A stretch of DNA of 64,000 nucleotides from Novosphingobium piscinae (lineage in GTDB: Bacteria > Pseudomonadota > Alphaproteobacteria > Sphingomonadales > Sphingomonadaceae): positions 310,001 to 374,000 of the forward strand of contig NZ_JACLAX010000002.1 in assembly GCF_014230355.1 (NCBI RefSeq), given 5' to 3'. Under the pieces are notes generated by a model, which saw only the letters and a program-made list of their open reading frames with translations, did not search any database and was not told the origin of the DNA. Below are positions 9,141-19,384 of the stretch, in pieces. Within the stretch, counting starts at the first letter, position 1, and each line of letters starts with the position of its first letter. A program made the position numbers and the translations under genes.

Positions 9141-10049
9141 ATGCAGACTTCGGAAATGACCGCCAAGATGGCTGCCGGCAACGGCTTCATTGCGGCGCTG
9201 GACCAGTCGGGCGGCTCGACCCCCAAGGCGCTGGCCGGCTATGGCATTGCGGAGGGCGCCTGGTCGTCCGACGAGGAGATGTTCGGGCTGATCCACGACA
9301 TGCGCGCCCGCATCATCCGTTCGGCCACCTTCACCGGCGACAAGGTCATCGGCGCGATCCTGTTCGAGCGGACGATGGACGGCACGGTCGATGGCGTGCC
9401 GACTCCCGCCGCGCTGATCGCCAAGGGCGTGGTGCCCTTCATCAAGATCGACAAAGGGCTCGAGGACGAGGCGAACGGCGTCCAGCTGATGAAGCCGATG
9501 CCCGAGCTCGATGCGCTGCTGACCCGCGCCAAGGCCCTCGGGGTCTATGGCACCAAGGAGCGTTCGGTGATCAATTCGGCCAATGCCGAGGGGATCGCGG
9601 CGGTGGTCGCCCAGCAGTTCGCGGTCGGGCAGCAGGTGCTGGCCCATGGCATGATGCCGATCATCGAGCCCGAGGTGAACATCAAGAGCGCAACCAGGGC
9701 CGATTGCGACACGATCCTGCGCGACGAGCTCCTCAAGGCGCTCGACGCCCTCCCGGCCGGGCAGCAGGTCATGCTCAAGCTGTCGCTGCCGGTCGTCCCG
9801 GGGACCTTCGACGCGCTGGTCGAGCATCCCAAGGTGCTCCGCGTGGTCGCGCTTTCGGGCGGCTACAAGCGGCCCGAGGCCTGCGTCGAGCTGGCCCGGA
9901 ACAAAGGCATCATCGCCAGCTTCAGCCGGGCCCTGCTCGAAGACCTGCGCGCGCAGATGAGCGATGCCGAGTTCGACGCCGCGCTGGGCGCCGCGATCGA
10001 CGAGATCCATGCCGGTTCGACGCGCAAGACCGCCGTCCTCGCCGCCTGA
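9141..10049 (+). CDS. Fructose-bisphosphate aldolase, class I
   Basis: The 302-aa product matches bacterial class I (Schiff-base) aldolase: an N-terminal block GNGFIAALDQSGGSTPKAL, a central GVVPFIKIDKGLEDE with a substrate-binding lysine, and VMLKLSLPVVPGT containing the probable Schiff-base lysine. It cleaves fructose 1,6-bisphosphate to triose phosphates. The real start is ATG 9141 after AGGAAAGGTGG; an open frame extends back across the intergenic region without homology. It lies 196 bases after pgk on the same strand and has its own palindromic upstream region. Confidence 0.93.
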   Translation: MQTSEMTAKMAAGNGFIAALDQSGGSTPKALAGYGIAEGAWSSDEEMFGLIHDMRARIIRSATFTGDKVIGAILFERTMDGTVDGVPTPAALIAKGVVPFIKIDKGLEDEANGVQLMKPMPELDALLTRAKALGVYGTKERSVINSANAEGIAAVVAQQFAVGQQVLAHGMMPIIEPEVNIKSATRADCDTILRDELLKALDALPAGQQVMLKLSLPVVPGTFDALVEHPKVLRVVALSGGYKRPEACVELARNKGIIASFSRALLEDLRAQMSDAEFDAALGAAIDEIHAGSTRKTAVLAA

Positions 10050-10082
10050 CCAGCGCGGCCTGTGCCGCCACCTGCTGCTCTC

Positions 10083-10110
10083 GAACGCCGGGCCGGAAGG
10101 TCCGGCGTTC
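10083..10110 (+). terminator. Hairpin downstream of fda
   Basis: GAACGCCGG and CCGGCGTTC form a perfect 9-bp stem with a 10-base loop, 34 bases past the fda stop. It has no T run, so it is a probable but unproven transcript end. Confidence 0.5.
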
Positions 10111-10187
10111 ATGATTCGGCCGGCGAGGCGTACCGGAACGGGATGGTCGCGAATTAGGCTGCCGGCGGTGCTGGAACAGGGTGAACA

Positions 10188-10496
10188 ATGCGTTACCTTC
10201 GGCGCATGGACACCGCAGGCTTCACCATGGGCGCGATCCGCTACGGCGGCACCCGCCATCCCTTCCGCGCCTCGCTGCCGCGCCGCGTGCTGCGCTCGCT
10301 CCCCCATCACGAGCCCGAGGTCGCCGCCCGGCTGGCCGCGGCGGCGGCGTGCGGGGATAACGGGGAGGCGACGGACGCCGCTCCCGCGGTGCGCCCCGCG
10401 CCGCGCCGCGGCTGGCGCATCACCACGCAGGACGTGAAAGACTTCCTGATCGCCTATACTGCCTGCCTGCTAGCGGTGACGACCTTCCTCGGCTGA
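10188..10496 (+). CDS. Hypothetical protein with C-terminal membrane segment
   Basis: 102 residues, family not recognised. The N-terminal half is Arg/Ala-rich, a basic patch PAPRRGWRITTQDVKDF follows, and the last 20 residues (FLIAYTACLLAVTTFLG) are hydrophobic enough for a membrane anchor. A second methionine at 10206 is an alternative start. It converges on the transporter gene on the other strand with 7 bases between the stops. Confidence 0.6.
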   Translation: MRYLRRMDTAGFTMGAIRYGGTRHPFRASLPRRVLRSLPHHEPEVAARLAAAAACGDNGEATDAAPAVRPAPRRGWRITTQDVKDFLIAYTACLLAVTTFLG

Positions 10497-10503
10497 GCCG
10501 CGC

Positions 10504-11820
10504 CTAGGCGGCTGACGCCGCCGCGGCGCGCTCGGCGCTGTAGAGCCGCAGCCCGAGCAGCGCCGAGATCACGCTCATCCCGGCGGAGACCAGCAACTGG
10601 TCGGCCAGCGGGATGCCGGCATGGCTCAGCGCCAGCGAGACCAGCGCGCCGACCACCATCGCGCCCGAATTGACGATGTTGTTCGCGGCGATCGTGCGGG
10701 CCGTCTGCGAGGGCGGGACAAAGGTGGTCAGGAAGGCGTAGAGCGGCACCACGAACATGCCGCCGGCAATGGCGATGCCGAGCAGCGCCAGCAGCAGCCA
10801 CACTGCCATCGGATGCCGCACGAAGGCGCCGAGCTGCATCAGGCCTTCGCCGGCATGCGGGGTCCAGCTCGAGCAGACGAACCAGAACGCCACGACGAAC
10901 AGGCCCATCACCATCACTGAAGGCGGCGCGAAGCGGGCCGAGACCTGGCCCTTGAGCAGCGCATTGATCGACATCGAGCCGATCGCGATGCCGATCGAGA
11001 AGATCACCAGGAACAGGCTGGCCACCTCCTTGCTGGCATGAAGGACGTTCTTGGCGAGCGGCGGGAACTGGATGAACAGGATCGTGCCGACCGCCCAGAA
11101 GAACGAGATCGCCCCGATCGCCAGGGCGACGCGCCGGTCATCGGTGGTGTTGCGGATCAGCGTGATCGACGACCGCAGGATGTTGTAGTCGATCGGCTGC
11201 GGCTCGGCCATCGGCGGGGCCGGGGGCACCTGTCGCCCGGCGAACCAGCCGATCACCGCCGTCAGGACCACGCCGACCGCGGCCCATTCCACCGGGATCC
11301 AGCCGGCCAGGATCGTGCCGGCAAGAATCGCGATGTAGGTGCCGGCCTCGACCAGCCCGGTGCCGGCCAGGACCTCGCCCGGAAGCAGGTGCTGGGGCAG
11401 GATCGCGTACTTGATCGGGCCGAAAAAGGTGGAATGCACCCCCATGGCGAAGAGGGCGAGCAGCATCAGCGGGATCGCCACCGTCTCGACCGCGAGGTTC
11501 TTCCAGGCGAGGGCGAGGCCGATCCCGCCCACCACCATGATCCCGATCTCGCAGGCCTTGACGATCCGGATGATCGCCGCCTTGTCGCGGCTGTCCGCCA
11601 GCTGTCCCGACAGGGCCGAGAGGGTGACGAAGGGAATCACGAACAGCGCCGAGGCGATGCCGCTGAAAGCGGCTTCCTGGCTCTCGGAATTGTAGAGGCT
11701 GTAGACCGCGAAGAGGACCATCGCGTTCTTGAACAGGTTGTCGTTGAACGCGCCGAGCAGCTGCGTCACGAACAGCGGCAGGAAGCGCCGTTGCCGCAGG
11801 AGTTGGGTGGTGGTGGTCAT
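10504..11820 (-). CDS. MFS transporter, LplT-like
   Basis: A 438-aa polytopic membrane protein with about 12 hydrophobic segments. The N-terminal LLGAFNDNLFKNAMVLF and the loop SGQLADSRDKAAI are typical of the lysophospholipid transporter (LplT) branch of the major facilitator superfamily. In many bacteria this domain is fused to, or encoded next to, a 2-acyl-glycerophosphoethanolamine acyltransferase; here it stands alone. It is predicted to flip or import lysophospholipids across the inner membrane, but the substrate is inferred from family only. pgsA, another phospholipid gene, is divergent from it 183 bases away. Confidence 0.8.
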   Translation of the reverse strand: MTTTTQLLRQRRFLPLFVTQLLGAFNDNLFKNAMVLFAVYSLYNSESQEAAFSGIASALFVIPFVTLSALSGQLADSRDKAAIIRIVKACEIGIMVVGGIGLALAWKNLAVETVAIPLMLLALFAMGVHSTFFGPIKYAILPQHLLPGEVLAGTGLVEAGTYIAILAGTILAGWIPVEWAAVGVVLTAVIGWFAGRQVPPAPPMAEPQPIDYNILRSSITLIRNTTDDRRVALAIGAISFFWAVGTILFIQFPPLAKNVLHASKEVASLFLVIFSIGIAIGSMSINALLKGQVSARFAPPSVMVMGLFVVAFWFVCSSWTPHAGEGLMQLGAFVRHPMAVWLLLALLGIAIAGGMFVVPLYAFLTTFVPPSQTARTIAANNIVNSGAMVVGALVSLALSHAGIPLADQLLVSAGMSVISALLGLRLYSAERAAAASAA

Positions 11821-12003
11821 GCAGTTCCTTGGCTGTGCCCGGCCGGCGGGCGGACCCTAGCGGCGATTGCGGTCCGGACAAGACCGTTTGCGCTACGGTC
11901 TGATGACAAGCGGTTAATCCGTCCGCCCGTCGCCGCCGCTGGTGGACGGGCCGCGCCGAGCCTCTCGACAAGCGCGGTGCTGAGCGGCTAGCTCTGGCCC
12001 GCG

Positions 12004-12597
12004 ATGCTGACGCTGCCCAACATCCTGACACTGTCGCGCATCGTCGCCGTGCCCGTGCTGGTCGCTCTGCTGTGGTGGCCGGGCTGGCAGGCCGGCTACC
12101 TCGCGGCCTTTGCCATGTATACGCTGATGGGCCTGACCGACTATTTCGACGGCTATCTCGCCCGCGCCCAGGGCGCGGTGTCGAAGCTGGGGATCTTCCT
12201 CGATCCCATCGCCGACAAGATCATGGTAGCCGCCGTGCTGCTGGTGCTGGCGGCGCAGGGCGTGCTGACCGGTCCCTACGTGGGCGATCTCCACGTCATC
12301 GCCGGGCTGGTGATCCTGCTGCGCGAGATCGCCGTGTCGGGCCTGCGCGAGTTCCTGGGCGGGCTGCAGGTGTCGGTGCCGGTGTCCAAGCTGGCCAAAT
12401 GGAAGACGACCTTCCAGATCGTCTGCCTCGGCGCGCTGATTCTCGGCAAGGGCACGCCGTGGTGGACCGTGACCCTGCTGGGTCAGACGGTGAACCTGCC
12501 GCATACCGTGGGCCTGACCACGCTGTGGGCGGCCGCGGTGCTGACCGCGATCACCGGCTGGGACTACCTGCGGGTCGGTCTCAAGCACATGGATTGA
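12004..12597 (+). CDS. pgsA: CDP-diacylglycerol-glycerol-3-phosphate 3-phosphatidyltransferase
   Basis: A 197-aa inner-membrane enzyme making phosphatidylglycerol phosphate from CDP-diacylglycerol and glycerol 3-phosphate. The CDP-alcohol phosphotransferase signature DYFDGYLAR, followed by GIFLDPIADK, supplies the conserved D-x2-DG-x2-AR-x8-G-x3-D-x3-D pattern (about residues 41-65). Five or six hydrophobic stretches surround it, and MLTLPNILTLSRI is a typical N-terminus. The gene stands alone and is divergent from the LplT-like transporter. Confidence 0.93.
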   Translation: MLTLPNILTLSRIVAVPVLVALLWWPGWQAGYLAAFAMYTLMGLTDYFDGYLARAQGAVSKLGIFLDPIADKIMVAAVLLVLAAQGVLTGPYVGDLHVIAGLVILLREIAVSGLREFLGGLQVSVPVSKLAKWKTTFQIVCLGALILGKGTPWWTVTLLGQTVNLPHTVGLTTLWAAAVLTAITGWDYLRVGLKHMD

Positions 12598-12625
12598 GGC
12601 GCCGGCCCGCGCGGCGCAAACCCGC

Positions 12626-12641
12626 GAACTTCGCGAAGTTC
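12626..12641. promoter_or_regulatory. 16-base perfect palindrome between pgsA and the ferredoxin gene
   Basis: GAACTTCGCGAAGTTC is a perfect palindrome 28 bases after the pgsA stop. It could be a terminator stem for pgsA or an operator; neighbouring transcription units converge here, which favours a transcript end. Confidence 0.5.
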
Positions 12642-12829
12642 ACCCACAGAAACAGTGCCGAGAAGTTTGCCGCGCGCGGCCATGACCAACGATGCGAAAG
12701 AGCCGCGCGGAGTGTGGCACGGCAGCGGCCTGTAGGACAGGGGGCGGCCCGGCGACCGGCCGCGGGCGAGCGGGAGCACCCGGCGCCCGCACCGGGACCG
12801 GTGCCGCCTCAATGCCAGCAGAAACCGGC

Positions 12830-13024
12830 CTAGTCGGGGATGATCGAGATGGCCCGGGCCGGGCACTGGCTCTCGGCCCGGAGCATCAGGTCCTCGTCCC
12901 CGGGCGCGATGGCGCTGACCAGCACCACGGCATAGCCATCGTCATGCAGCTCGAACACCTCGGGGGCGATGCCGGTGCAGATCCCGAAGCCGGCGCAAAT
13001 CTCAGGATCGACCCTGACTTTCAT
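12830..13024 (-). CDS. [3Fe-4S] ferredoxin, P450 redox partner
   Basis: A 64-aa ferredoxin with only three candidate ligand cysteines, Cys10 and Cys16 (EICAGFGIC) and Cys54 (ESQCPARAI). This is the pattern of single [3Fe-4S] ferredoxins that serve bacterial cytochromes P450. It would carry electrons from a reductase encoded elsewhere to the P450 whose stop codon lies 2 bases upstream, so the two genes form one operon. Confidence 0.9.
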   Translation of the reverse strand: MKVRVDPEICAGFGICTGIAPEVFELHDDGYAVVLVSAIAPGDEDLMLRAESQCPARAISIIPD

Positions 13025-13026
13025 GG

Positions 13027-14337
13027 TCAAGCCGCCTCCCGCGGGTCGAACTCGAGCGCGATGTGGGTGAGCCCGCGCAGGATGAAGGTCGGCAGGTAGG
13101 TGTAGCGCCGGGCGCCCGCCGGACCATGGACCTTTTCCGAGATGCGGATGTCGCTGGTGCGGTCGAACATGCGGTTGAGCGCGACCACGGTTTCCGCGCG
13201 GGCCAGTGGCGCGCCGGGGCAGGCGTGCCGGCCGGCGCCGAAGCCGACGTGGAGGCGGGCATTCTTGCGGTCGAGCTGGAACTCGCCCGGATTGTCGAAC
13301 TTGCGGGCATCGCGGTTGGCCGCGCTGTTGGCGATGAACAGGAAGCTGCCGGCAGGGATCTCCACCCCGGCGACGGTCGTGGGCCGCTTGGCCAGGCGGA
13401 AGTCGCCCTTCACCGGCCCCTCCGTGCGCATGCACTCCTCGATGAAATTGGGGATCAGGCTGCGATCCGCGCGCAGGCGCTGCTGGATCTCGGGATGATC
13501 GCTGATGTACTGGAAGGCATAGCTGAGCAACCGCACCGTGGTTTCCTGTCCGGCGGCAAAGACATTGGCGGCGACCCGGGCCACGTCCATCGGATCGGGC
13601 ACGGTGCCGTCGGGGAAGGTCGCCTTGGCCAGGCCGGTGAGCACGTCGTCGCGCGGGTTGGCGCGGCGGTCGACGACATAGGTCGAGAACTTGTCATACA
13701 GATATTCGAGCGGCCCGTGCGTCACCTCGCCATCGGTGCCGCCCACCACGGCGCCGCCGCTTTCCTGCTCGACCCGGATCAGGTGCTTACGGAATTCGAC
13801 CCGGTCTTCGGCCGGCACGCCCAGCAGGTCCGAAACGACCAGCACCGCGAAGGGCTGGGCGAAATCGTTCATGAACTCGCATTCACCGCGGTTCAGGAAG
13901 CCATCGATCTGCTCGTCCGCCAGCTTCCACATGAAGTCCTCGTTCTCCTTGAGGCGCCGCGGCGTGATCAGCGACATCAGCAGGGAACGGTGGGCGGTGT
14001 GGACCGGCGGATCCATGGTCGGCAGCTGGTCGTGGAACGGGGTCTGGTCGCGCCACTGCTCGATCAGCGCCGAGATGTCCTCGTCGCGGTGCTGGTCGAG
14101 CGGAATCGGGCAGCCGGCGAAGGGACCAGTGGTCGACATGCACGAGGAGAAGCGATCGGGATCGTTGTAGATCTCGAGCGCCTCGGTGTAGCCGGTGACC
14201 ATGAAGATGCCGTGGTGCGGCTCGCGCTGCACCGGCGATTTCGCCCGCATATAGTCGAAATAGGGGTAGGGATTGGCGATCCACCGGTCGCTGAGGAAGA
14301 AGTCGTGCGCCTCGAAATCGTGGGCCTGGTCGTTCAT
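13027..14337 (-). CDS. Cytochrome P450
   Basis: A 436-aa soluble class I P450. The I-helix oxygen-activation motif is AGQETT, the K-helix ExxR is in EECMRTE, and the heme-ligand loop is FGAGRHACPG with Cys373. The start at 14337 follows GGAGCGATC. No substrate can be assigned. The only neighbour in the operon is the [3Fe-4S] ferredoxin; no reductase or catabolic genes adjoin it, so it may act in detoxification or lipid/terpenoid oxidation. Confidence 0.95.
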   Translation of the reverse strand: MNDQAHDFEAHDFFLSDRWIANPYPYFDYMRAKSPVQREPHHGIFMVTGYTEALEIYNDPDRFSSCMSTTGPFAGCPIPLDQHRDEDISALIEQWRDQTPFHDQLPTMDPPVHTAHRSLLMSLITPRRLKENEDFMWKLADEQIDGFLNRGECEFMNDFAQPFAVLVVSDLLGVPAEDRVEFRKHLIRVEQESGGAVVGGTDGEVTHGPLEYLYDKFSTYVVDRRANPRDDVLTGLAKATFPDGTVPDPMDVARVAANVFAAGQETTVRLLSYAFQYISDHPEIQQRLRADRSLIPNFIEECMRTEGPVKGDFRLAKRPTTVAGVEIPAGSFLFIANSAANRDARKFDNPGEFQLDRKNARLHVGFGAGRHACPGAPLARAETVVALNRMFDRTSDIRISEKVHGPAGARRYTYLPTFILRGLTHIALEFDPREAA

Positions 14338-14509
14338 GATCGCTCCTTGGCCGGCGCGCGCGGCGCGGGCGGCATCCTCGTGGTGATGCGCCCGACAATA
14401 AGCGAACGATTTTCATTTTGCCAAAGCCGCCCGCAACTCATCGCCGGAGCGGCGTGCGGGCGCGGGGCGGCGATGCTGGCCGGGCGCAACCGCGCGCCGC
14501 GGCGGCGCC

Positions 14510-15406
14510 TCAGCCCGCGCGCAGCTCCTCCGCCAGCATCCGGAATTCATCGCCGCGCGGGCTGTTCTTGCGCCAGACCAGCGCGATCTCGCGGTTGGCG
14601 GTGGGGGTGTCGAGCGGGCGGGCGACCACGTCGGTGCCGTTGAGGATCCCCGCGTCGATCGCCATTTCGGGCAGCATGGTCAGGCCGAGGCCGTTGTCCA
14701 CCATCTGCACCAGCGTGTGCAGGCTGGTGCCGATCATCGTCGCCGAGGCGCGCAGCTCGGGCCGATTGCAGGCGGCCAGCGCATGCTCGCGCAGGCAGTG
14801 GCCATCCTCCAGCAGCAGCAGGCGGTTTTCGTCGATCAGTTCGGCCGGGATCTCCGCCGGCAGGTCGCGCGGGTCGTCCTTGGGGAAGGCGACGAACAGG
14901 GCGTCCAGCTCGATCGTCTCCTTCTCCACCTCGCCAGTGGGGAAGGGCAGGGCCAACAGCACGCAATCGGCCCGGCCGTGCTGGAGCGATTCCATCGCCG
15001 CGGCGCTGGTCTCCTCGCGCAGATAGAGCTTGAGGTTCGGGCGTTCGCGGCGCAGGCGCGGCAGCATCCGCGGGAGCAGGAACGGGGCGATCGTGGGTAT
15101 CACGCTCATCCGCACCTCGCCCGACAGCGGCTGGCCGCTCGACTGGACCAGATCGGACAGTTCCTCGGCCTCGCGCAGGATGCGGTGGGCCTTGGCGACC
15201 ACGGCATTGCCCAGCGGGGTGAACCGCACCGCGCGCTTGGTCCGTTCGACCAGGGTGACCCCCAACAGGGTCTCCAGATCGCGCAGCCCGGCCGACAAGG
15301 TCGACTGCGAGACGAAGCAGGCCTCGGCGGCGCGGCCGAAGTGGCCGTGCTCGTGCAGGCCGACCAGATACTGGAGCTGCTTGAGGGTGGGCTGGAAGAC
15401 GGTCAT
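14510..15406 (-). CDS. oxyR: LysR-type hydrogen peroxide sensor OxyR
   Basis: 298 residues. The N-terminal winged helix (LKQLQYLVGLHEHGHFGRAA) is followed by a LysR substrate domain. The redox pair is recognisable: Cys204 in DGHCLREHAL and Cys213 in AACNR, nine residues apart as in E. coli OxyR (Cys199/Cys208). This supports OxyR rather than a generic LysR. It would activate catalase or peroxidase genes when peroxide forms the disulfide. No catalase gene lies in the window. The upstream gap carries GC-rich palindromes. Confidence 0.9.
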   Translation of the reverse strand: MTVFQPTLKQLQYLVGLHEHGHFGRAAEACFVSQSTLSAGLRDLETLLGVTLVERTKRAVRFTPLGNAVVAKAHRILREAEELSDLVQSSGQPLSGEVRMSVIPTIAPFLLPRMLPRLRRERPNLKLYLREETSAAAMESLQHGRADCVLLALPFPTGEVEKETIELDALFVAFPKDDPRDLPAEIPAELIDENRLLLLEDGHCLREHALAACNRPELRASATMIGTSLHTLVQMVDNGLGLTMLPEMAIDAGILNGTDVVARPLDTPTANREIALVWRKNSPRGDEFRMLAEELRAG

Positions 15407-15464
15407 GGCTGCATGTCCTCCGCGGTACAGCGATGCCGGGCCGTCCCTTGCACCCCCTTGCGTT

Positions 15465-15552
15465 GTCCCGGGCTTGATCCGGGACAGAGCTTTTTCTTCC
15501 GCGCCAGCGTCGTCGAAGGCAGCCCTGCCCCGGGGCGAGCCCGGGGCGACGA
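15465..15552. repeat. Intergenic palindromic repeat between rnd and oxyR
   Basis: GTCCCGG (15465-15471) and CCGGGAC (15479-15485) form a hairpin followed on the plus strand by AGAGCTTTTTC. A second GC-rich dyad (CCCCGGGGCGAGCCCGGGG) follows at 15532-15550. Such CCCGG-based palindromes recur in alphaproteobacterial intergenic regions. Either may act as a terminator. Confidence 0.5.
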
Positions 15553-15604
15553 TAACGTCAGGTTCGCGCTGAAGGCAGGGGTCATGGCCGTGCCTCCGCC
15601 CTGA

Positions 15605-16891
15605 TCACGCCCTGTCCTCGTCCATAGCCTCATCGGCCACCACCTCATCGGCCGTCGCCTTCTCCGCCGCGATGCCGTCGTCCTCGACCGCGGCCGGATT
15701 CTGCTGTCCCATCTCCTCGTGGATCTCGTCGATGTGGGTCATCTTGAGCTTGCCGCCCAGCACGGCGAAGGCCAGCTTGCCTTCGACCAGCTCCAGCGCC
15801 TCGCGGCCGAACTGCTCGAACCGCCAGCCTTCGAGCAGCGAGAGGTTCTTGCGGACCCCGGCGGCGAGCAGCTCCAGATCGTCGCTGCGGGCGAGCAGCC
15901 GGGCGGCCACGTCGATCTCGCGGGCGCGGATCTTGAGCAGCAGCTTGAGCAGGTCGGCGACCAGCGCGCCCTCCTTGCCCAGCGGCGCGCCGCGCGGAGT
16001 GCGCGGGGGCAGCTCGTCCTCGCCCAGCGGGGTGGCGGCGGCCAGTGCGGCCATCAGGCGCTTGCCGATCTCGTTTTCCTTCCAGCCCGGGGAAAGCCCC
16101 CGCACCTTGGCCAGATCGGCCTGCTGCTTGGGCGGGTGGCTGGCGATGTCGGCCAGGGTCTCGTCGCGGGCGATGCGGCCGCGCGGGATGTTCTTGTCCT
16201 GCGCCTCGTGTTCGCGCCAGGCGGCCAGCGCCTTGAGCCGGCCCAGCACCGCCGGGTTGCGCCCGCTGGCGCGGATCCGCTGCCAGGCCGTGGCGGGATC
16301 GTTGCGGTAGTTCTCGGGGTCGGCGAGCTTCTCCATCTCGGCATCGAGCCACTGTCCGCGCCCGGTCTTGATCAGGCGCTTGAGCATCTTCGGGAAGATC
16401 TTGGACAGGTGGGTGACGTCGCCGATCGCATAGTCGATCTGCCGCGCGTCGAGCGGGCGGCGCGACCAGTCGGTGAAGCGGGCGCCCTTGTCGACCGCGA
16501 TGCCCAGCCAGCTCTCGACCAGGTTGGAATAGCCGATCTGCTCCGACTGGCTGATCGCCATCATCGCGATCTGGGTGTCGAAGATCGGGTGGGGAGTCTT
16601 GCCGGTGAGGTTGTAGATGATTTCCACGTCCTGGCCGCCGGCGTGGAAGACCTTGAGCACGTCCTCGTTGTCCACCAGCAGCTCGAGCAGCGGCGACAGG
16701 TCGATGTCGGCTGCCATCGGATCGATCGCCGCCGCCTCCTCGGTGTCGGCGATCTGGATCAGGCAGAGTTCGGGCCAATAGGTGTTCTCGCGCATGAACT
16801 CGGTGTCGACGCAAACGAAGTCGGCCTTGGCCAGGCGTTCGCACAGGTCGGCGAGGGCAGCGGAGGTGGTGATGAGAGGATGTATCTTCAT
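15605..16891 (-). CDS. rnd: Ribonuclease D
   Basis: A 428-aa 3'-5' exoribonuclease of the DEDDy class that trims tRNA precursors. Its exonuclease motifs are VDTEFM, FHAGGQDVEI, FDTQIAMMA and DYAIGDVTHL. An HRDC domain follows, with a second helical domain and an acidic C-terminal tail ending near the stop. The length fits alphaproteobacterial RNase D. It is divergent from aspS, with 115 bases between the two starts. Confidence 0.95.
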   Translation of the reverse strand: MKIHPLITTSAALADLCERLAKADFVCVDTEFMRENTYWPELCLIQIADTEEAAAIDPMAADIDLSPLLELLVDNEDVLKVFHAGGQDVEIIYNLTGKTPHPIFDTQIAMMAISQSEQIGYSNLVESWLGIAVDKGARFTDWSRRPLDARQIDYAIGDVTHLSKIFPKMLKRLIKTGRGQWLDAEMEKLADPENYRNDPATAWQRIRASGRNPAVLGRLKALAAWREHEAQDKNIPRGRIARDETLADIASHPPKQQADLAKVRGLSPGWKENEIGKRLMAALAAATPLGEDELPPRTPRGAPLGKEGALVADLLKLLLKIRAREIDVAARLLARSDDLELLAAGVRKNLSLLEGWRFEQFGREALELVEGKLAFAVLGGKLKMTHIDEIHEEMGQQNPAAVEDDGIAAEKATADEVVADEAMDEDRA

Positions 16892-17006
16892 GGGTCTTTT
16901 CTGTATGGACCCGTGCGGGCCCGCGGCTTGACAAAAGCCCGGCCATCGCCTGTTAGCCGCGCTTCACCGCCCCTGCCTGATCGCGGGCCGAATGGAAAGA
17001 GTTTCG

Positions 17007-18788
<1,782 letters not shown>

Positions 18789-18800
18789 AGGCGGGCCGCG

Positions 18801-18838
18801 GCCCGGCCGGCGGGGCGGATGCCCCCGTCCGGCCGGGC
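18801..18838 (+). terminator. Hairpin downstream of aspS
   Basis: GCCCGGCCGG and CCGGCCGGGC form a perfect 10-bp stem with an 18-base loop, 13 bases past the stop. It has no T run and is a probable transcript end. Confidence 0.5.
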
Positions 18839-18962
18839 TGACGCCACGTAATCGGCCGGTCCCGGCCTTTTCCCCAGCCCGCGCGCAACCACTTGCCAGC
18901 GCCGCCACGGCACATTAGGGCACCTTCGAGTTTTTCATCTCCCGTTCACGAGAGGACATTCC

Positions 18963-19199
18963 ATGAGCGACACCGCCGACCGGGTTAAGAAGATTGTGGT
19001 CGAGCACCTCGGCGTCGAGGCTGACAAGGTTACCGAGGACGCGAGCTTCATCGACGACCTGGGCGCCGACAGCCTGGACATCGTCGAGCTCGTGATGGCC
19101 TTCGAGGAAGAGTTCGGGGTCGAGATCCCCGACGACGCCGCCGAGAAGATCAGCACCGTCTCGGACGCGATCAAGTACATCAACGAAAACAAGGGCTGA
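18963..19199 (+). CDS. acpP: Acyl carrier protein
   Basis: A 78-aa acidic four-helix carrier protein of fatty acid synthesis. The phosphopantetheine attachment site is Ser37 in [10 protein letters not shown]. It lies upstream of fabF on the same strand, the usual fab cluster order. A short stem AAGGGC/GCCCTT overlaps the stop codon and may lower read-through so that acpP is expressed above fabF, though this is inference. Confidence 0.97.
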   Translation: MSDTADRVKKIVVEHLGVEADKVTEDASFIDDLGADSLDIVELVMAFEEEFGVEIPDDAAEKISTVSDAIKYINENKG

Positions 19200-19384
19200 T
19201 CGCCCTTACCGCCACCCGCCGCCCTGAGCTTGCTTGAGGGCAGTCCCCGCGCCCCTTGCCGGGTGCGGGCACGGGACCCACTTCAGGCTCAGCCCCTTGT
19301 TCGGGTTGGGCCTGTTGTGTTTCTGTCGCCAGCGGTTATCGGCCAGTGCCGAAGGGTCGCGAACGGGAAGTTTCGGAGCAGCAT

